Assembly: GCA_029004655.1 (NCBI GenBank)
Contig: JAQVYP010000042.1
Coordinates: forward strand, 1 to 11,536
Reading direction: 5' to 3'
DNA from: Oscillospiraceae bacterium
GTDB lineage: Bacteria > Bacillota > Clostridia > Oscillospirales > Acutalibacteraceae
Length of the DNA: 11,536 nucleotides
Each line of letters begins with the position of its first letter. The stretch's first letter is position 1. Below the pieces are notes generated by a model, which ran no database searches, was not told the origin of the DNA, and saw only the letters and a list, made by a program, of their open reading frames with translations. A program made the position numbers and the translations under genes. Shown piece by piece: positions 1 through 6,742 of the stretch.

Positions 1-41
1 TCCTTACCAAGGACGCACTCTACCAACTGAGCCATAGCAGC
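1..41 (-). tRNA. tRNA-Thr(GGT), 5' half only
   Basis: Read on the minus strand, position 41 begins a 7-base acceptor strand (GCTGCTA, 41-35), followed by TG and a D arm (GCTC, loop AGTTGGTA, GAGT; one G-U pair). The anticodon stem CGTCC (15-11) leads into the loop TTGGTAA (10-4), with anticodon GGT at 8-6. The first bases of the pairing strand (GGA, 3-1) are present and match. The anticodon reads threonine codons ACC/ACT. The 3' half, including the variable region, T arm and acceptor 3' strand, lies outside the window. Confidence 0.93.
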
Positions 42-61
42 ATAATTAATACAGCTTGATT

Positions 62-90
62 ATTTTACATCATATATTAATTATTGTCAA
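62..90 (-). promoter_or_regulatory. Promoter of the tRNA-Thr gene
   Basis: On the minus strand there is a perfect -35 TTGACA (90-85), a 17-base spacer and a -10 TAAAAT (67-62). The expected transcription start is near 55, about 14 bases before the mature tRNA 5' end at 41. It is the closest match to the housekeeping sigma-A -35 consensus in the window. Confidence 0.85.
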
Positions 91-150
91 GATTTAATTA
101 ATAGTATTAGATAAGCGGATTTTAGATTTTAAAATGAAAAATACACATTA

Positions 151-179
151 TTGATTATTACAATTCTATATGATATACT
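151..179 (+). promoter_or_regulatory. Promoter of the lipoprotein gene at 216
   Basis: TTGATT (151-156), a 17-base spacer and TATACT (174-179). A TG one base upstream of the -10 (171-172) makes this an extended -10 promoter. The predicted start near 186 gives a 5' leader of about 30 bases before the ATG at 216. Confidence 0.75.
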
Positions 180-215
180 AAAATTTACTATTTAAGGCAA
201 TTAAAGGAGATAAGT

Positions 216-1079
216 ATGAAAAAAATAACAGTAATGATTATGGCGGCAATTATTATATGCATGACGTCAGCTTGCGATGGGCTTTCGCTGAAAACTTTTA
301 TTGACAATGAAAGCTCACCTTCAGAACAATCATCTTCTGAAGTTGCTGCGCCAACCTCAGCTTTGGAAGCTTGTAAAGAAGCTGACAGAAAAATGGAAGA
401 ATTGTATAAAACTCATGCAGTAGAATTAGTATTGGATGCAAATATGAACGTGTCTGTGTCTGGTCAAAGCCAGTCAGTTACTATAAGCGGTACAGGTGTA
501 ATGAATGAAATTAATAACATCGCATCAATGAATATGGCTGTAAACATGCCTGCTTTAGGTGTATCTATGAATACAGCTTGGTATTGCGATGGAATCAGCT
601 ATTACACATGGTTGGCAGGAAAAACTTACAGACTGCCCTTGGATGAAACAACAAAGAGTGAAATATCAAGTGCAGATGGTGACTTAGATTATGAGAACTT
701 AGTTGCTGAGAGTGAAACACTTAATAAAGCCGAAAACGGTGGTTATGATTATACAATTGTTGTTTCCCTAGGTTCGTTGAGTCAGGATGCAAAAAATTCA
801 ATGCTTAAAATTTTTAATTTGGAAAACTCAGATGTCAATATTAAGACAATGACCATTTCCGGAAATATTGGAACAGATGGTATATTTGCATCAGAATGCA
901 TTGCGATGTCAGTTGAATCTACCACAGAGGGAGTTACAACTCCTATGGATATGAATATGAATTTTAAATATGACATTAAAGATGAGGGATATCAAATTAC
1001 CGTTCCGGAGTTGATCGATATTGAGAATGCAATAGATTCAGATTCAAGCATTCTTGGTGAAGCGACGCAAGCCGCTTAA
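216..1079 (+). CDS. Lipoprotein, probable LolA/LppX-like fold
   Basis: The 287-residue protein starts with MKK, a hydrophobic stretch (about residues 5-18) and a lipobox TSAC, with the lipidated Cys at 20. It should therefore be exported and anchored on the outer face of the cell membrane. A Ser/Pro/Glu-rich linker (about 30-50) precedes a region of alternating beta-strand-like segments with many Thr/Ser/Met residues. That region includes a WYCDG segment and a YTWLAGKTYRLP segment, similar in style to the clostridial lipoprotein families that resemble the LolA/LppX half-barrel. The fold is my inference, and I cannot name a ligand or role. The start is supported by AAAGGAGA about 7 bases upstream. 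The gene has its own promoter and is followed by a repeat and a terminator, so it is probably a single-gene unit. Confidence 0.85.
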   Translation: MKKITVMIMAAIIICMTSACDGLSLKTFIDNESSPSEQSSSEVAAPTSALEACKEADRKMEELYKTHAVELVLDANMNVSVSGQSQSVTISGTGVMNEINNIASMNMAVNMPALGVSMNTAWYCDGISYYTWLAGKTYRLPLDETTKSEISSADGDLDYENLVAESETLNKAENGGYDYTIVVSLGSLSQDAKNSMLKIFNLENSDVNIKTMTISGNIGTDGIFASECIAMSVESTTEGVTTPMDMNMNFKYDIKDEGYQITVPELIDIENAIDSDSSILGEATQAA

Positions 1080-1084
1080 TAATT

Positions 1085-1207
1085 CTAATAATTCCAACTA
1101 AAAACGCTCAATCTTTGCGGCCTTTTGGTTGTGAAATTGTGTTGTTTTCCTTGCCCCACAAATAAAATCCTCGCAAATCCTGGGTGATTTTTAAATGGAA
1201 TCAGTAT
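1085..1207. repeat. Inverted-repeat (MITE-like) element, short copy
   Basis: A 123-base imperfect palindrome begins five bases after the lipoprotein stop codon. The ends carry ATTCCA (1091-1096) and TGGAAT (1196-1201) in inverted orientation, followed inward by A-rich and T-rich blocks. It shares its layout and many blocks with the copy at 10543-10699, including the identical 16-mer AAAATCCTCGCAAATC (1164-1179 here, 10656-10671 there). It lacks that copy's roughly 35-base central GC-rich hairpin, and its inner arms are more degraded. No transposase is encoded. The shared ends and variable centre suggest a non-autonomous mobile repeat or a structured RNA repeat. Confidence 0.7.
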
Positions 1208-1224
1208 TAAAACAATACAATAGT

Positions 1225-1256
1225 GCGGTAAGGCTTTTGGCTTTACCGCTTTTTTT
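1225..1256 (+). terminator. Rho-independent terminator after the lipoprotein gene
   Basis: A 10-base stem of GCGGTAAGGC (1225-1234) with GCTTTACCGC (1240-1249), containing one G-U pair and a 5-base loop, is followed directly by seven T residues (1250-1256). It sits beyond the repeat element, so the repeat would be part of the lipoprotein transcript. Confidence 0.85.
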
Positions 1257-1257
1257 G

Positions 1258-1286
1258 TTGTATTTTTCCACCCGTTAGTTTATAAT
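1258..1286 (+). promoter_or_regulatory. Promoter of the M50/scpAB run
   Basis: A perfect -10 TATAAT (1281-1286) lies 17 bases after a weak -35 TTGTAT (1258-1263). The -35 begins two bases after the T run of the preceding terminator. The predicted start near 1293 gives a short leader with GGAGG at 1302-1306. Confidence 0.7.
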
Positions 1287-1313
1287 AAAGTGAAATAGAA
1301 TGGAGGATTATTT

Positions 1314-1985
1314 ATGCTCAACATGTTGCTTAGCGGTAACTTTGATATAAAGTCAGCGCTAGTATACTTTTTGTCAACTTGTGCAGTTGTATTTTTAACA
1401 CTTCCTATTCACGAATTTGCTCACGGATATACTGCAAATAAACTTGGGGATCCAACGGCTAGATATCAGGGAAGGCTTACTTTAAATCCATTTGCTCATA
1501 TCGATTATTTGGGTGCACTTCTGATTGTGCTGATTGGTTTTGGTTGGGCAAAACCGGTGCAAGTTAATACACGCAATTTCAGAAATCCAAAACGTGATAT
1601 GGCAATAACAGCACTTGCGGGGCCGGTGTCTAATTTGATAGTGGCTTTCGTTTTGATATTTTTGATGAATTTAATCGCATTTTTCGGATCATCAATAAGT
1701 GCTTTATATTATGTAATAGTTTTTTTGGAAAATATTGCGTATATAAATATCTATCTTGCTGTATTTAATCTTATACCCATTCCACCGCTTGATGGCTCGA
1801 GACTTTTGTCAGCTTTGTTACCTGATCGCATTTATTATAAGCTCATGCAATATGAAAGATTTATGTTTATATTTATATTAGTTTTGCTATTTAGCAACTT
1901 AGGCAAATATATTGGAATTGCGGCAGGAAATATTTTCAATGCTTTTGCTAGGATTATAGTACCCCTGTTTAATTTGTTAGGATAA
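1314..1985 (+). CDS. Site-2 protease family (M50) membrane metalloprotease
   Basis: The 223-residue polytopic membrane protein has the zinc motif HEFAH at residues 33-37 and the second metal-ligand motif with NLIPIPPLDG at 152-161 (Asp160). A GPVSN motif lies at 103-107. These mark the compact M50 group, which cuts substrates within the membrane. Hydrophobic segments lie near residues 15-32, 66-78, 98-124, 131-158 and 182-198. The length fits the short clade without a PDZ domain found widely in Firmicutes. It is not clearly SpoIVFB, which is longer and carries a C-terminal domain. GGAGG lies 7 bases before the ATG. It is the first gene after the promoter at 1258 and lies 20 bases before scpA. 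The substrate is unknown. Confidence 0.9.
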   Translation: MLNMLLSGNFDIKSALVYFLSTCAVVFLTLPIHEFAHGYTANKLGDPTARYQGRLTLNPFAHIDYLGALLIVLIGFGWAKPVQVNTRNFRNPKRDMAITALAGPVSNLIVAFVLIFLMNLIAFFGSSISALYYVIVFLENIAYINIYLAVFNLIPIPPLDGSRLLSALLPDRIYYKLMQYERFMFIFILVLLFSNLGKYIGIAAGNIFNAFARIIVPLFNLLG

Positions 1986-2005
1986 GAATGTTAGGATAAG
2001 TTAAT

Positions 2006-2722
2006 ATGGATCAAATATCGTATAAGCTAGGTGAGTTTGAAGGTCCGATGGATTTACTGCTTCACCTAATTGCTAAAAATAAATTGAATATAAATGATAT
2101 TGAGATTAGCGTTTTAATTGATCAATATATTGAACAGATTCGAGCAATGCAGTTGCATGATATGGATATTGCCAGCGAATTTTTAGAGATGGCGTCACGA
2201 CTGATCTATCTTAAAACGGTAAGCCTTTTGCCAAAGCATGAGGAAGCCGAGCAACTAAAAGACGAATTGACGACTGAACTAATGGAATATGAGAAGTGCC
2301 GCCGGGTTGCCGCAACGCTTTCAACCATGACTTTTGGATTTAATACATTTATTAAGTCACCTGAAAATATAGAGTATGATAAAACTTATTTAAACATTCA
2401 CGAAAGCGAAAAGCTAATAGACGCATATATTTCGGCTGTTGGCAGAGGACAGCGTAAGCTTCCGCCGCCCACTACCGTTTTTGGAAAAATTGTTGCAAGA
2501 AAAATTGTTTCTGTTTCCTCCAAAATAGTGTTTGTTTTAAGGAAGCTTTGGGGTGGCGGCAAGAAACAGCTTAGAACTCTTTTCGATGGTGCGGAAAGCC
2601 GCTCGGAATTGGTAGCGACATTCTTGGCTGTTCTGGAACTTTGCAAATCAAACAGAGTTTATGTGAACGGCAACGGTGAAAATGCCGAGATCTCAGTTAT
2701 TAAGGAGAGAAATAAGCATTGA
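2006..2722 (+). CDS. scpA: Segregation and condensation protein A (kleisin)
   Basis: This 238-residue protein has the family's N-terminal signature, YKLGEFEGPMDLLLHLIAKN, at about 6-25, which forms the SMC-neck-binding helical domain. The middle is charged and less conserved. The C-terminal winged helix carries the typical SRSELVATFLAVLELCK segment at about 198-214. ScpA bridges the Smc heads and, with ScpB, forms the condensin that compacts and segregates the chromosome. Length is normal for the family (about 240-260). The ribosome binding site is weak (AGGA, 1993-1996) and lies in a 12-base tandem repeat spanning the upstream stop codon. The scpB start overlaps its stop. Confidence 0.95.
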   Translation: MDQISYKLGEFEGPMDLLLHLIAKNKLNINDIEISVLIDQYIEQIRAMQLHDMDIASEFLEMASRLIYLKTVSLLPKHEEAEQLKDELTTELMEYEKCRRVAATLSTMTFGFNTFIKSPENIEYDKTYLNIHESEKLIDAYISAVGRGQRKLPPPTTVFGKIVARKIVSVSSKIVFVLRKLWGGGKKQLRTLFDGAESRSELVATFLAVLELCKSNRVYVNGNGENAEISVIKERNKH

Positions 2723-3327
2723 ATATTAAGGAAATGGTTGCGGCATGCGAGGCAGTTCTCTTTGCGAGTGGAGAACCTGTTTCTTTGATGCGTATTTGTG
2801 AAATTTTCGAAGTTGATGAAGAAGCAGCCGAAGGTGTTATGAATATGTTGTCGGACAGGCTTGTGAATTCAGACAGTGGTATTAAATTAGTTAAACTTGA
2901 TAAGGTATATCAGCTCTGTACTAGGGAAGAATACGTTGAGTATATACGTAAGACTTTGGATTTACGCAGAAAAACTCCTCTTTCTCAGGCGGCTTTTGAA
3001 GTGCTTGCGGTTATTGCGTATAATCAACCGGTAACAAAAGCTTATGTTGAACAGGTTCGCGGAGTTGACTGTTCCGGTGTTGTTTCAACTCTTGTTGAAA
3101 AGGGCTTGCTCGAGGAAAAGGGAAGACTTGAATTGCCGGGCAGACCGTTGATTTATGGTACAACAGATAATTTTCTGCGCTGTTTCTCGCTTAAATCGCT
3201 GGATGAATTGCCGGAAGTTCCCGCTGATGAAGATAATGCCGATGCAAATGGTCAAATTAAAATGATGGATACAGCACTTGAATTGGCAAATCAGTTGGCT
3301 GAGGATATTCCAATCGAAGAGGATTAA
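2719..3327 (+). CDS. scpB: Segregation and condensation protein B
   Basis: The 202-residue partner of ScpA is a tandem winged-helix protein that dimerises on the kleisin of the Smc complex. Visible signatures are the N-terminal EAVLFASGEPVS (11-22), VIAYNQPVTKAYVEQVRGV (98-116) in the second winged helix, and GRPLIYGTTDNFLRCF (141-156). An acidic tail (169-202) follows. The start is a TTG (2719-2721) overlapping the scpA stop in the four bases TTGA. It is supported by AAGGAGAG at 2702-2709, and the protein's first residues fit the family. The overlap suggests translational coupling, giving matched amounts of the two subunits. Confidence 0.95.
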   Translation: MNIKEMVAACEAVLFASGEPVSLMRICEIFEVDEEAAEGVMNMLSDRLVNSDSGIKLVKLDKVYQLCTREEYVEYIRKTLDLRRKTPLSQAAFEVLAVIAYNQPVTKAYVEQVRGVDCSGVVSTLVEKGLLEEKGRLELPGRPLIYGTTDNFLRCFSLKSLDELPEVPADEDNADANGQIKMMDTALELANQLAEDIPIEED

Positions 3328-3347
3328 TATAAAGGGGTGAATGCAGG

Positions 3348-3968
3348 ATGACAGCGCTTTGGATTATTCTCGGTGTTGTTGTTGTCATTTGCTTGCTGTT
3401 GCTGGCGCCGGTTAAAGTAGAAGTAATTCTGCAAGATAAACTCAGTGCCACATTTAAATATTTATTTATTAAACATAAAATTCATAATGTGAATCCACTG
3501 CTCGACGATAAACCTGAAATCCCAGCAGAGGAAGAATCCGATAAGTTGGGCTATATTAAAGAACTTATTGAAGAAAAGGGATTCGCAGGCGCTATAACTG
3601 AGTTGTGTGATATTTTAAAGCTATTCTTAAAAAAAGCAGAACGTCTTATACCGCATATAATTGTAAGTAAATTTAATTTAATAATCCAAGTTGGAAGCGA
3701 TGACGCCGCAATAACGGCTTTAGAATATGGTGCGGTTTGTGCAGTTGCTTATCCAGCATTAGGTTTTGTCGAGTCACTGGTGAAATTTAAAAAGCAAAAA
3801 ATAGATATCAGCTGTGACTATAATAACGAAAATTCTGTACTGGAAATGAATGCGATTTTAAAAATCAGGTTGTTTTTTTTGATCAGAGCATTTAATTCTT
3901 TTGTACTGAGTTATATAAAAAATGCTATTGGAAATAATAATAAAAAGGATGGTGCTACAAATGGGTGA
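3348..3968 (+). CDS. DUF2953 membrane-anchored protein (YtfI-like)
   Basis: The protein has 206 residues, with one N-terminal membrane segment (about 4-21, ending LLLAPVKVEV) followed by a mostly polar body. The segment GSDDAAITALEYG at 116-128 matches the conserved Gly/Asp/Tyr-Gly core typical of DUF2953. A second hydrophobic patch lies near 173-190. The biochemical role is unknown. In Bacillus the family member ytfI sits beside ytfJ (gerW), and the same pairing is seen here with an 8-base overlap, so a sporulation role is likely by context only. AAAGGGG (3331-3337) lies 10 bases before the ATG. Confidence 0.85.
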   Translation: MTALWIILGVVVVICLLLLAPVKVEVILQDKLSATFKYLFIKHKIHNVNPLLDDKPEIPAEEESDKLGYIKELIEEKGFAGAITELCDILKLFLKKAERLIPHIIVSKFNLIIQVGSDDAAITALEYGAVCAVAYPALGFVESLVKFKKQKIDISCDYNNENSVLEMNAILKIRLFFLIRAFNSFVLSYIKNAIGNNNKKDGATNG

Positions 3969-4359
3969 AAACAGCATAACGGGAATTATGGATATTACAC
4001 TTGAAAAAATCAGATCAATGGTTGATGCCCAAACAATAATAGGAAATCCAATTGTAATGAATGATATATCTATAATACCGGTATCTAAGGTGTCGTTTGG
4101 ACTAGCTACCGGAGGTTCTGATTTTCCGGCAAAAAATGCAGGGCAAACGCTTTTTGGCGGTGGTGGCGGAGCGGGTGTTTCAATTGCCCCGGTTGCGTTT
4201 TTAGTGGTTAACGGCAATGATGTCAAAATGCTTCAAATCTACAAAGATGCTAGCACAGCGGACAAGGCTATCAGCATGTTGCCGGAGCTTTTCGACAAGA
4301 TTTGCTCTATGTTTAAAAAAGACACAAAGAAAGATATTGTTAATACTGATAAAGAATAA
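3961..4359 (+). CDS. gerW: GerW-family sporulation protein (YtfJ)
   Basis: This is a 132-residue soluble protein. After a short N-terminal helix (about 10-24) come beta-rich segments with IIGNPIV, IPVSKVSFGLATGGSDF (39-55), the glycine run LFGGGGGAG (64-72) and an APVAFLVVNG strand. These are the hallmarks of the family, known in Bacillus subtilis to be needed for normal spore germination. The ATG at 3961 is chosen over an in-frame ATG at 3922 because AAAGGATGG (3944-3952) lies 8 bases upstream and the family begins near MGENSI. The start overlaps the upstream stop by eight bases (ATGGGTGA), suggesting coupling. It points to a spore-forming host. Confidence 0.93.
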   Translation: MGENSITGIMDITLEKIRSMVDAQTIIGNPIVMNDISIIPVSKVSFGLATGGSDFPAKNAGQTLFGGGGGAGVSIAPVAFLVVNGNDVKMLQIYKDASTADKAISMLPELFDKICSMFKKDTKKDIVNTDKE

Positions 4360-4388
4360 TAAATTTAATATAGTATTTGAAGTAATCA

Positions 4389-4445
4389 AGGGCGCATAAC
4401 TACCATATTATTTAAAGAATATCTATGGCGGAGGTTATGCGCCCT
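4389..4445 (+). promoter_or_regulatory. Perfect 12-bp inverted repeat over the dacF translation start
   Basis: AGGGCGCATAAC (4389-4400) and GTTATGCGCCCT (4434-4445) are perfect reverse complements separated by 33 bases. The downstream arm starts at the last base of the GGAGG ribosome binding site (4430-4434) and ends immediately before the ATG at 4446. In RNA this would form a GC-rich stem against the ribosome landing zone. In DNA it could be a widely spaced operator. No T run follows, so it is not a terminator. The loop contains CATATTA (4404-4410), which resembles a forespore sigma -10, though I see no matching -35. Confidence 0.6.
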
Positions 4446-5591
4446 ATGAAAAGTATTATCAGTGTTTTTCTATGTGTATTAATAACAGCAATCACGGTAC
4501 AATTCTGGCCTTTTCAGCAGGTAATGGCTGATGGCCTGTCTGTATCGGCTCAAGCAGCTATCTTGATTAATGCCGATACGGGTGAGGCAATTTACGAAAA
4601 AAACGCTCATCTAAAACTTTCGATGGCAAGCACGACAAAAATTATGACAGCACTTTTACTTGCGGAGCAAAACACACCAGAAAAAACAGTTGTTACCACA
4701 AAACAAATGGTGACTGTTGAAGGCTCATCCATGGGGCTGCTCGAGGGAGATACAGTATCTTACAAAGCTCTGCTTTGCGGAATGCTTTTGTCTTCTGGAA
4801 ATGATGCGGCTAATACCACGGCAATTATCCTTGGCGGAAGTCTTCCGAATTTTGCAATTATGATGAATGCTAAGGCAAAAGAAATCGGCATGACCGATAC
4901 GCATTTTGTCACGCCGTCGGGGCTTGATGATGCTGACCATTATTCTACGGCTTTCGATATGGCATTGCTTGCATCATATGCCATGAAAAATGCTGATTTT
5001 AAAGAAGTTGCATCAAGCAAAGAGATGATTGTATATTATGGCAATCCGCCATACAAACGGACTCTGGGAAATCATAATAAATTGCTGTCTATGTATGATG
5101 GTGCAGAAGGTGTGAAAACTGGGTTCACAAAAAAGTCCGGACGATGTCTTGTTTCAAGCGCAGAGCGGGACGGGAAATCTGTAATTGCCGTAACGTTAAA
5201 CGCTCCTGACGATTGGGATGACCATATTGCAATGTTCGATTTTGGCTTTTCTCAGCTAGTATGTAAGGATATAACATATAAATTTGAAGATCCTACGCTT
5301 CCTGTTGTTGGCGGAAAATTTGATAGAGTAAAACTGAATGTGTCAGAATGTAAGGTTGGTCTGTTAAATAAAGAATATTCAGAAATTACATACGAGATTA
5401 TTCTGCCCCCATTTCTTTACGCTCCAGTGGTGGTGAATAAGGAAATAGGCAGTGTTATTTATAAATTGAACGGAGAACAAATTGCAGAGTCAAAAATTTG
5501 GGCTGTGGGGAATGTTGAGGCTAAAGTTAGTGAGCCCAAAAGCAAAACAGACTTGTTTTTTGATAAACTGCAGATGCTTTTACAAATGTGA
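4446..5591 (+). CDS. dacF: D-alanyl-D-alanine carboxypeptidase (DacF/PBP5 type)
   Basis: The 381-residue class C low-molecular-weight penicillin-binding protein removes the terminal D-Ala from peptidoglycan stem peptides outside the membrane. The active-site motifs are STTK (Ser62-Lys65), SGN (117-119) and KTG (224-226). An N-terminal signal peptide (MK, hydrophobic 4-20) ends near VMA-DG at 26-30. After the peptidase domain there is a PBP5-type beta domain (about 275-365) and a C-terminal segment that is a weak candidate for a membrane-binding helix. An in-frame ATG at 4425 would add seven residues, but it lies ahead of GGAGG (4430-4434), and the ATG at 4437 is too close. The ATG at 4446 is therefore preferred, at a spacing of 11. 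Adjacency to gerW suggests a DacF-like sporulation role, but the motifs also fit a vegetative DacA. Confidence 0.92.
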   Translation: MKSIISVFLCVLITAITVQFWPFQQVMADGLSVSAQAAILINADTGEAIYEKNAHLKLSMASTTKIMTALLLAEQNTPEKTVVTTKQMVTVEGSSMGLLEGDTVSYKALLCGMLLSSGNDAANTTAIILGGSLPNFAIMMNAKAKEIGMTDTHFVTPSGLDDADHYSTAFDMALLASYAMKNADFKEVASSKEMIVYYGNPPYKRTLGNHNKLLSMYDGAEGVKTGFTKKSGRCLVSSAERDGKSVIAVTLNAPDDWDDHIAMFDFGFSQLVCKDITYKFEDPTLPVVGGKFDRVKLNVSECKVGLLNKEYSEITYEIILPPFLYAPVVVNKEIGSVIYKLNGEQIAESKIWAVGNVEAKVSEPKSKTDLFFDKLQMLLQM

Positions 5592-5614
5592 TGATTAAGG
5601 GAGAAAATTATAAA

Positions 5615-6355
5615 ATGAAGGAAGAAAAAATCAGGTTGCAAAAATATCTTGCACTGTGTGAAGTTGCCTCAAGAAGAAAGGCAGAAGAGTTAATCGAACA
5701 AGGTAGAGTTAAGGTTAACGGTAAGGTAGCAACTATCGGCGACAAGGTTGATGCTAAACGCGATAAAGTAGTTGTTGCCGGTAAGGTGGTTCAAAACAGT
5801 TCCAAAAAGATGTATATAATGCTTCATAAGCCAAGGGGCTTTATTACCACATTAAATGATGAGCAGGGCAGAAAATGCGTTGCCGATTTGGTTGCTGATG
5901 CCGGTGTCAGATTATTTCCGGTCGGCAGACTTGACCGCAACAGCGAGGGACTTCTACTCATGACTAATGACGGCGATTTTTCTAATATATTAACACATCC
6001 ATCAAACCATGTTGCCAAAAAATATAGAGTAACGGTGCGCGAAAAGGTTACAGATGATCAAATCACTAAAATGACCGAAGGGCTAATGATTGACGGTCAA
6101 AAGACACTGCCTTGTGATGTTTGGGTTATTTTAAGAGAAGAAGGACGCACAGTGCTGCAAATCATTCTTTACGAGGGACGAAATCGCGAGATCAGAAAAA
6201 TGTGTGAGCAAGTAGGATTGACCGTTATCAGGCTTAAAAGAATTGAAATTGCAGGAATCAAGCTCGGGATGCTTCCTCAGGGACGTTGGCGCGAGCTTGA
6301 TGAAAAAGAAGTGCACAGAATAATGAATATCACCGCACCCAAGGAGGATGAATAA
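5615..6355 (+). CDS. rluB: rRNA pseudouridine synthase, RsuA/RluB family
   Basis: This 246-residue enzyme converts specific uridines in ribosomal RNA to pseudouridine. An N-terminal S4 RNA-binding domain (RLQKYLALCEVASRRKAEEL, 7-26, to about 60) precedes the catalytic domain. The catalytic Asp107 lies in GRLDRNSEGLLLMTNDGDF (104-122), and the conserved EGRNREIRKMCE segment is at 187-198. Domain order and length match RluB of Firmicutes (large-subunit target), but RsuA-type specificity cannot be excluded from motifs alone. The ATG at 5615 follows AAGGGAG (5597-5603). An in-frame GTG at 5588 lies upstream of that site and would add nine unlikely residues. It follows the carboxypeptidase by 23 bases and precedes the next gene by one base. 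Confidence 0.93.
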   Translation: MKEEKIRLQKYLALCEVASRRKAEELIEQGRVKVNGKVATIGDKVDAKRDKVVVAGKVVQNSSKKMYIMLHKPRGFITTLNDEQGRKCVADLVADAGVRLFPVGRLDRNSEGLLLMTNDGDFSNILTHPSNHVAKKYRVTVREKVTDDQITKMTEGLMIDGQKTLPCDVWVILREEGRTVLQIILYEGRNREIRKMCEQVGLTVIRLKRIEIAGIKLGMLPQGRWRELDEKEVHRIMNITAPKEDE

Positions 6356-6356
6356 T

Positions 6357-6734
6357 ATGCTGGAGATTCATCCGGTAAGGGATAAGGAAAAACTTCAGCC
6401 GCTTTATAGCAAGCACGAACTTGTTTTTTCGGATGACTGCATGGCCGTTTTTGCAATGGACGGAGAAGAAATGATTGGATATTGTTTGTTTTCACTCGGT
6501 GCCGATAATATATCTGTTAAATTACTTGTTCCGATAGATGATATAGTGTTGGCTGACGGTATTTTGAGGTCGACTTTGCATGTTGCTGTGGAAAATGGAA
6601 AAGTGAATGCATTTTATGAGAAATCAGCTCCTGAGAATGTTTTTAAGACTCTGGGCTTTATTAAAAATATCGAAACAAAGAGTCTCCTTATACAAAAATT
6701 GTTTTCATCGTGCAAAAGTTGTTCTAATAATTAG
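6357..6734 (+). CDS. Small GNAT-like acetyltransferase-domain protein
   Basis: The 125-residue protein resembles a minimal GNAT fold. It has an N-terminal strand and helix (LEIHPVRDKEKLQPLY), two strands with MAVFAMDGEEMIGYCLFSL (about 29-47), a helix over the ADGILRSTLHVAVENGK stretch, and a late FKTLGFIKN motif typical of the end of GNAT domains. The usual acetyl-CoA P-loop (Q/RxxGxG/A) is not evident, so enzymatic activity is uncertain. The C-terminus carries CKSC (Cys-x-x-Cys), which may bind metal or be redox-active. AAGGAGG (6341-6347) abuts an in-frame ATG at 6348 but sits 9 bases before the ATG at 6357, which is chosen. The gene starts one base after the rluB stop and so is co-transcribed. 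Confidence 0.7.
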   Translation: MLEIHPVRDKEKLQPLYSKHELVFSDDCMAVFAMDGEEMIGYCLFSLGADNISVKLLVPIDDIVLADGILRSTLHVAVENGKVNAFYEKSAPENVFKTLGFIKNIETKSLLIQKLFSSCKSCSNN

Positions 6735-6742
6735 ACATATGC

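Noticed and set aside
3858..4226. Open frame of 122 codons on the minus strand opposite gerW
   Set aside because: Its proline run is the complement of the GerW glycine run. It is a shadow of a recognised gene.
4369..4374. TATAGT as a housekeeping promoter -10 for dacF
   Set aside because: No -35 at 15-19 bases upstream. The best TTG-containing hexamer is 26 bases away.
4217..4399. Plus-strand 60-codon frame overlapping the end of gerW
   Set aside because: It is out of frame with gerW, lacks a ribosome site, and has a Cys/Arg/Ser-rich composition typical of frame-shifted coding sequence.
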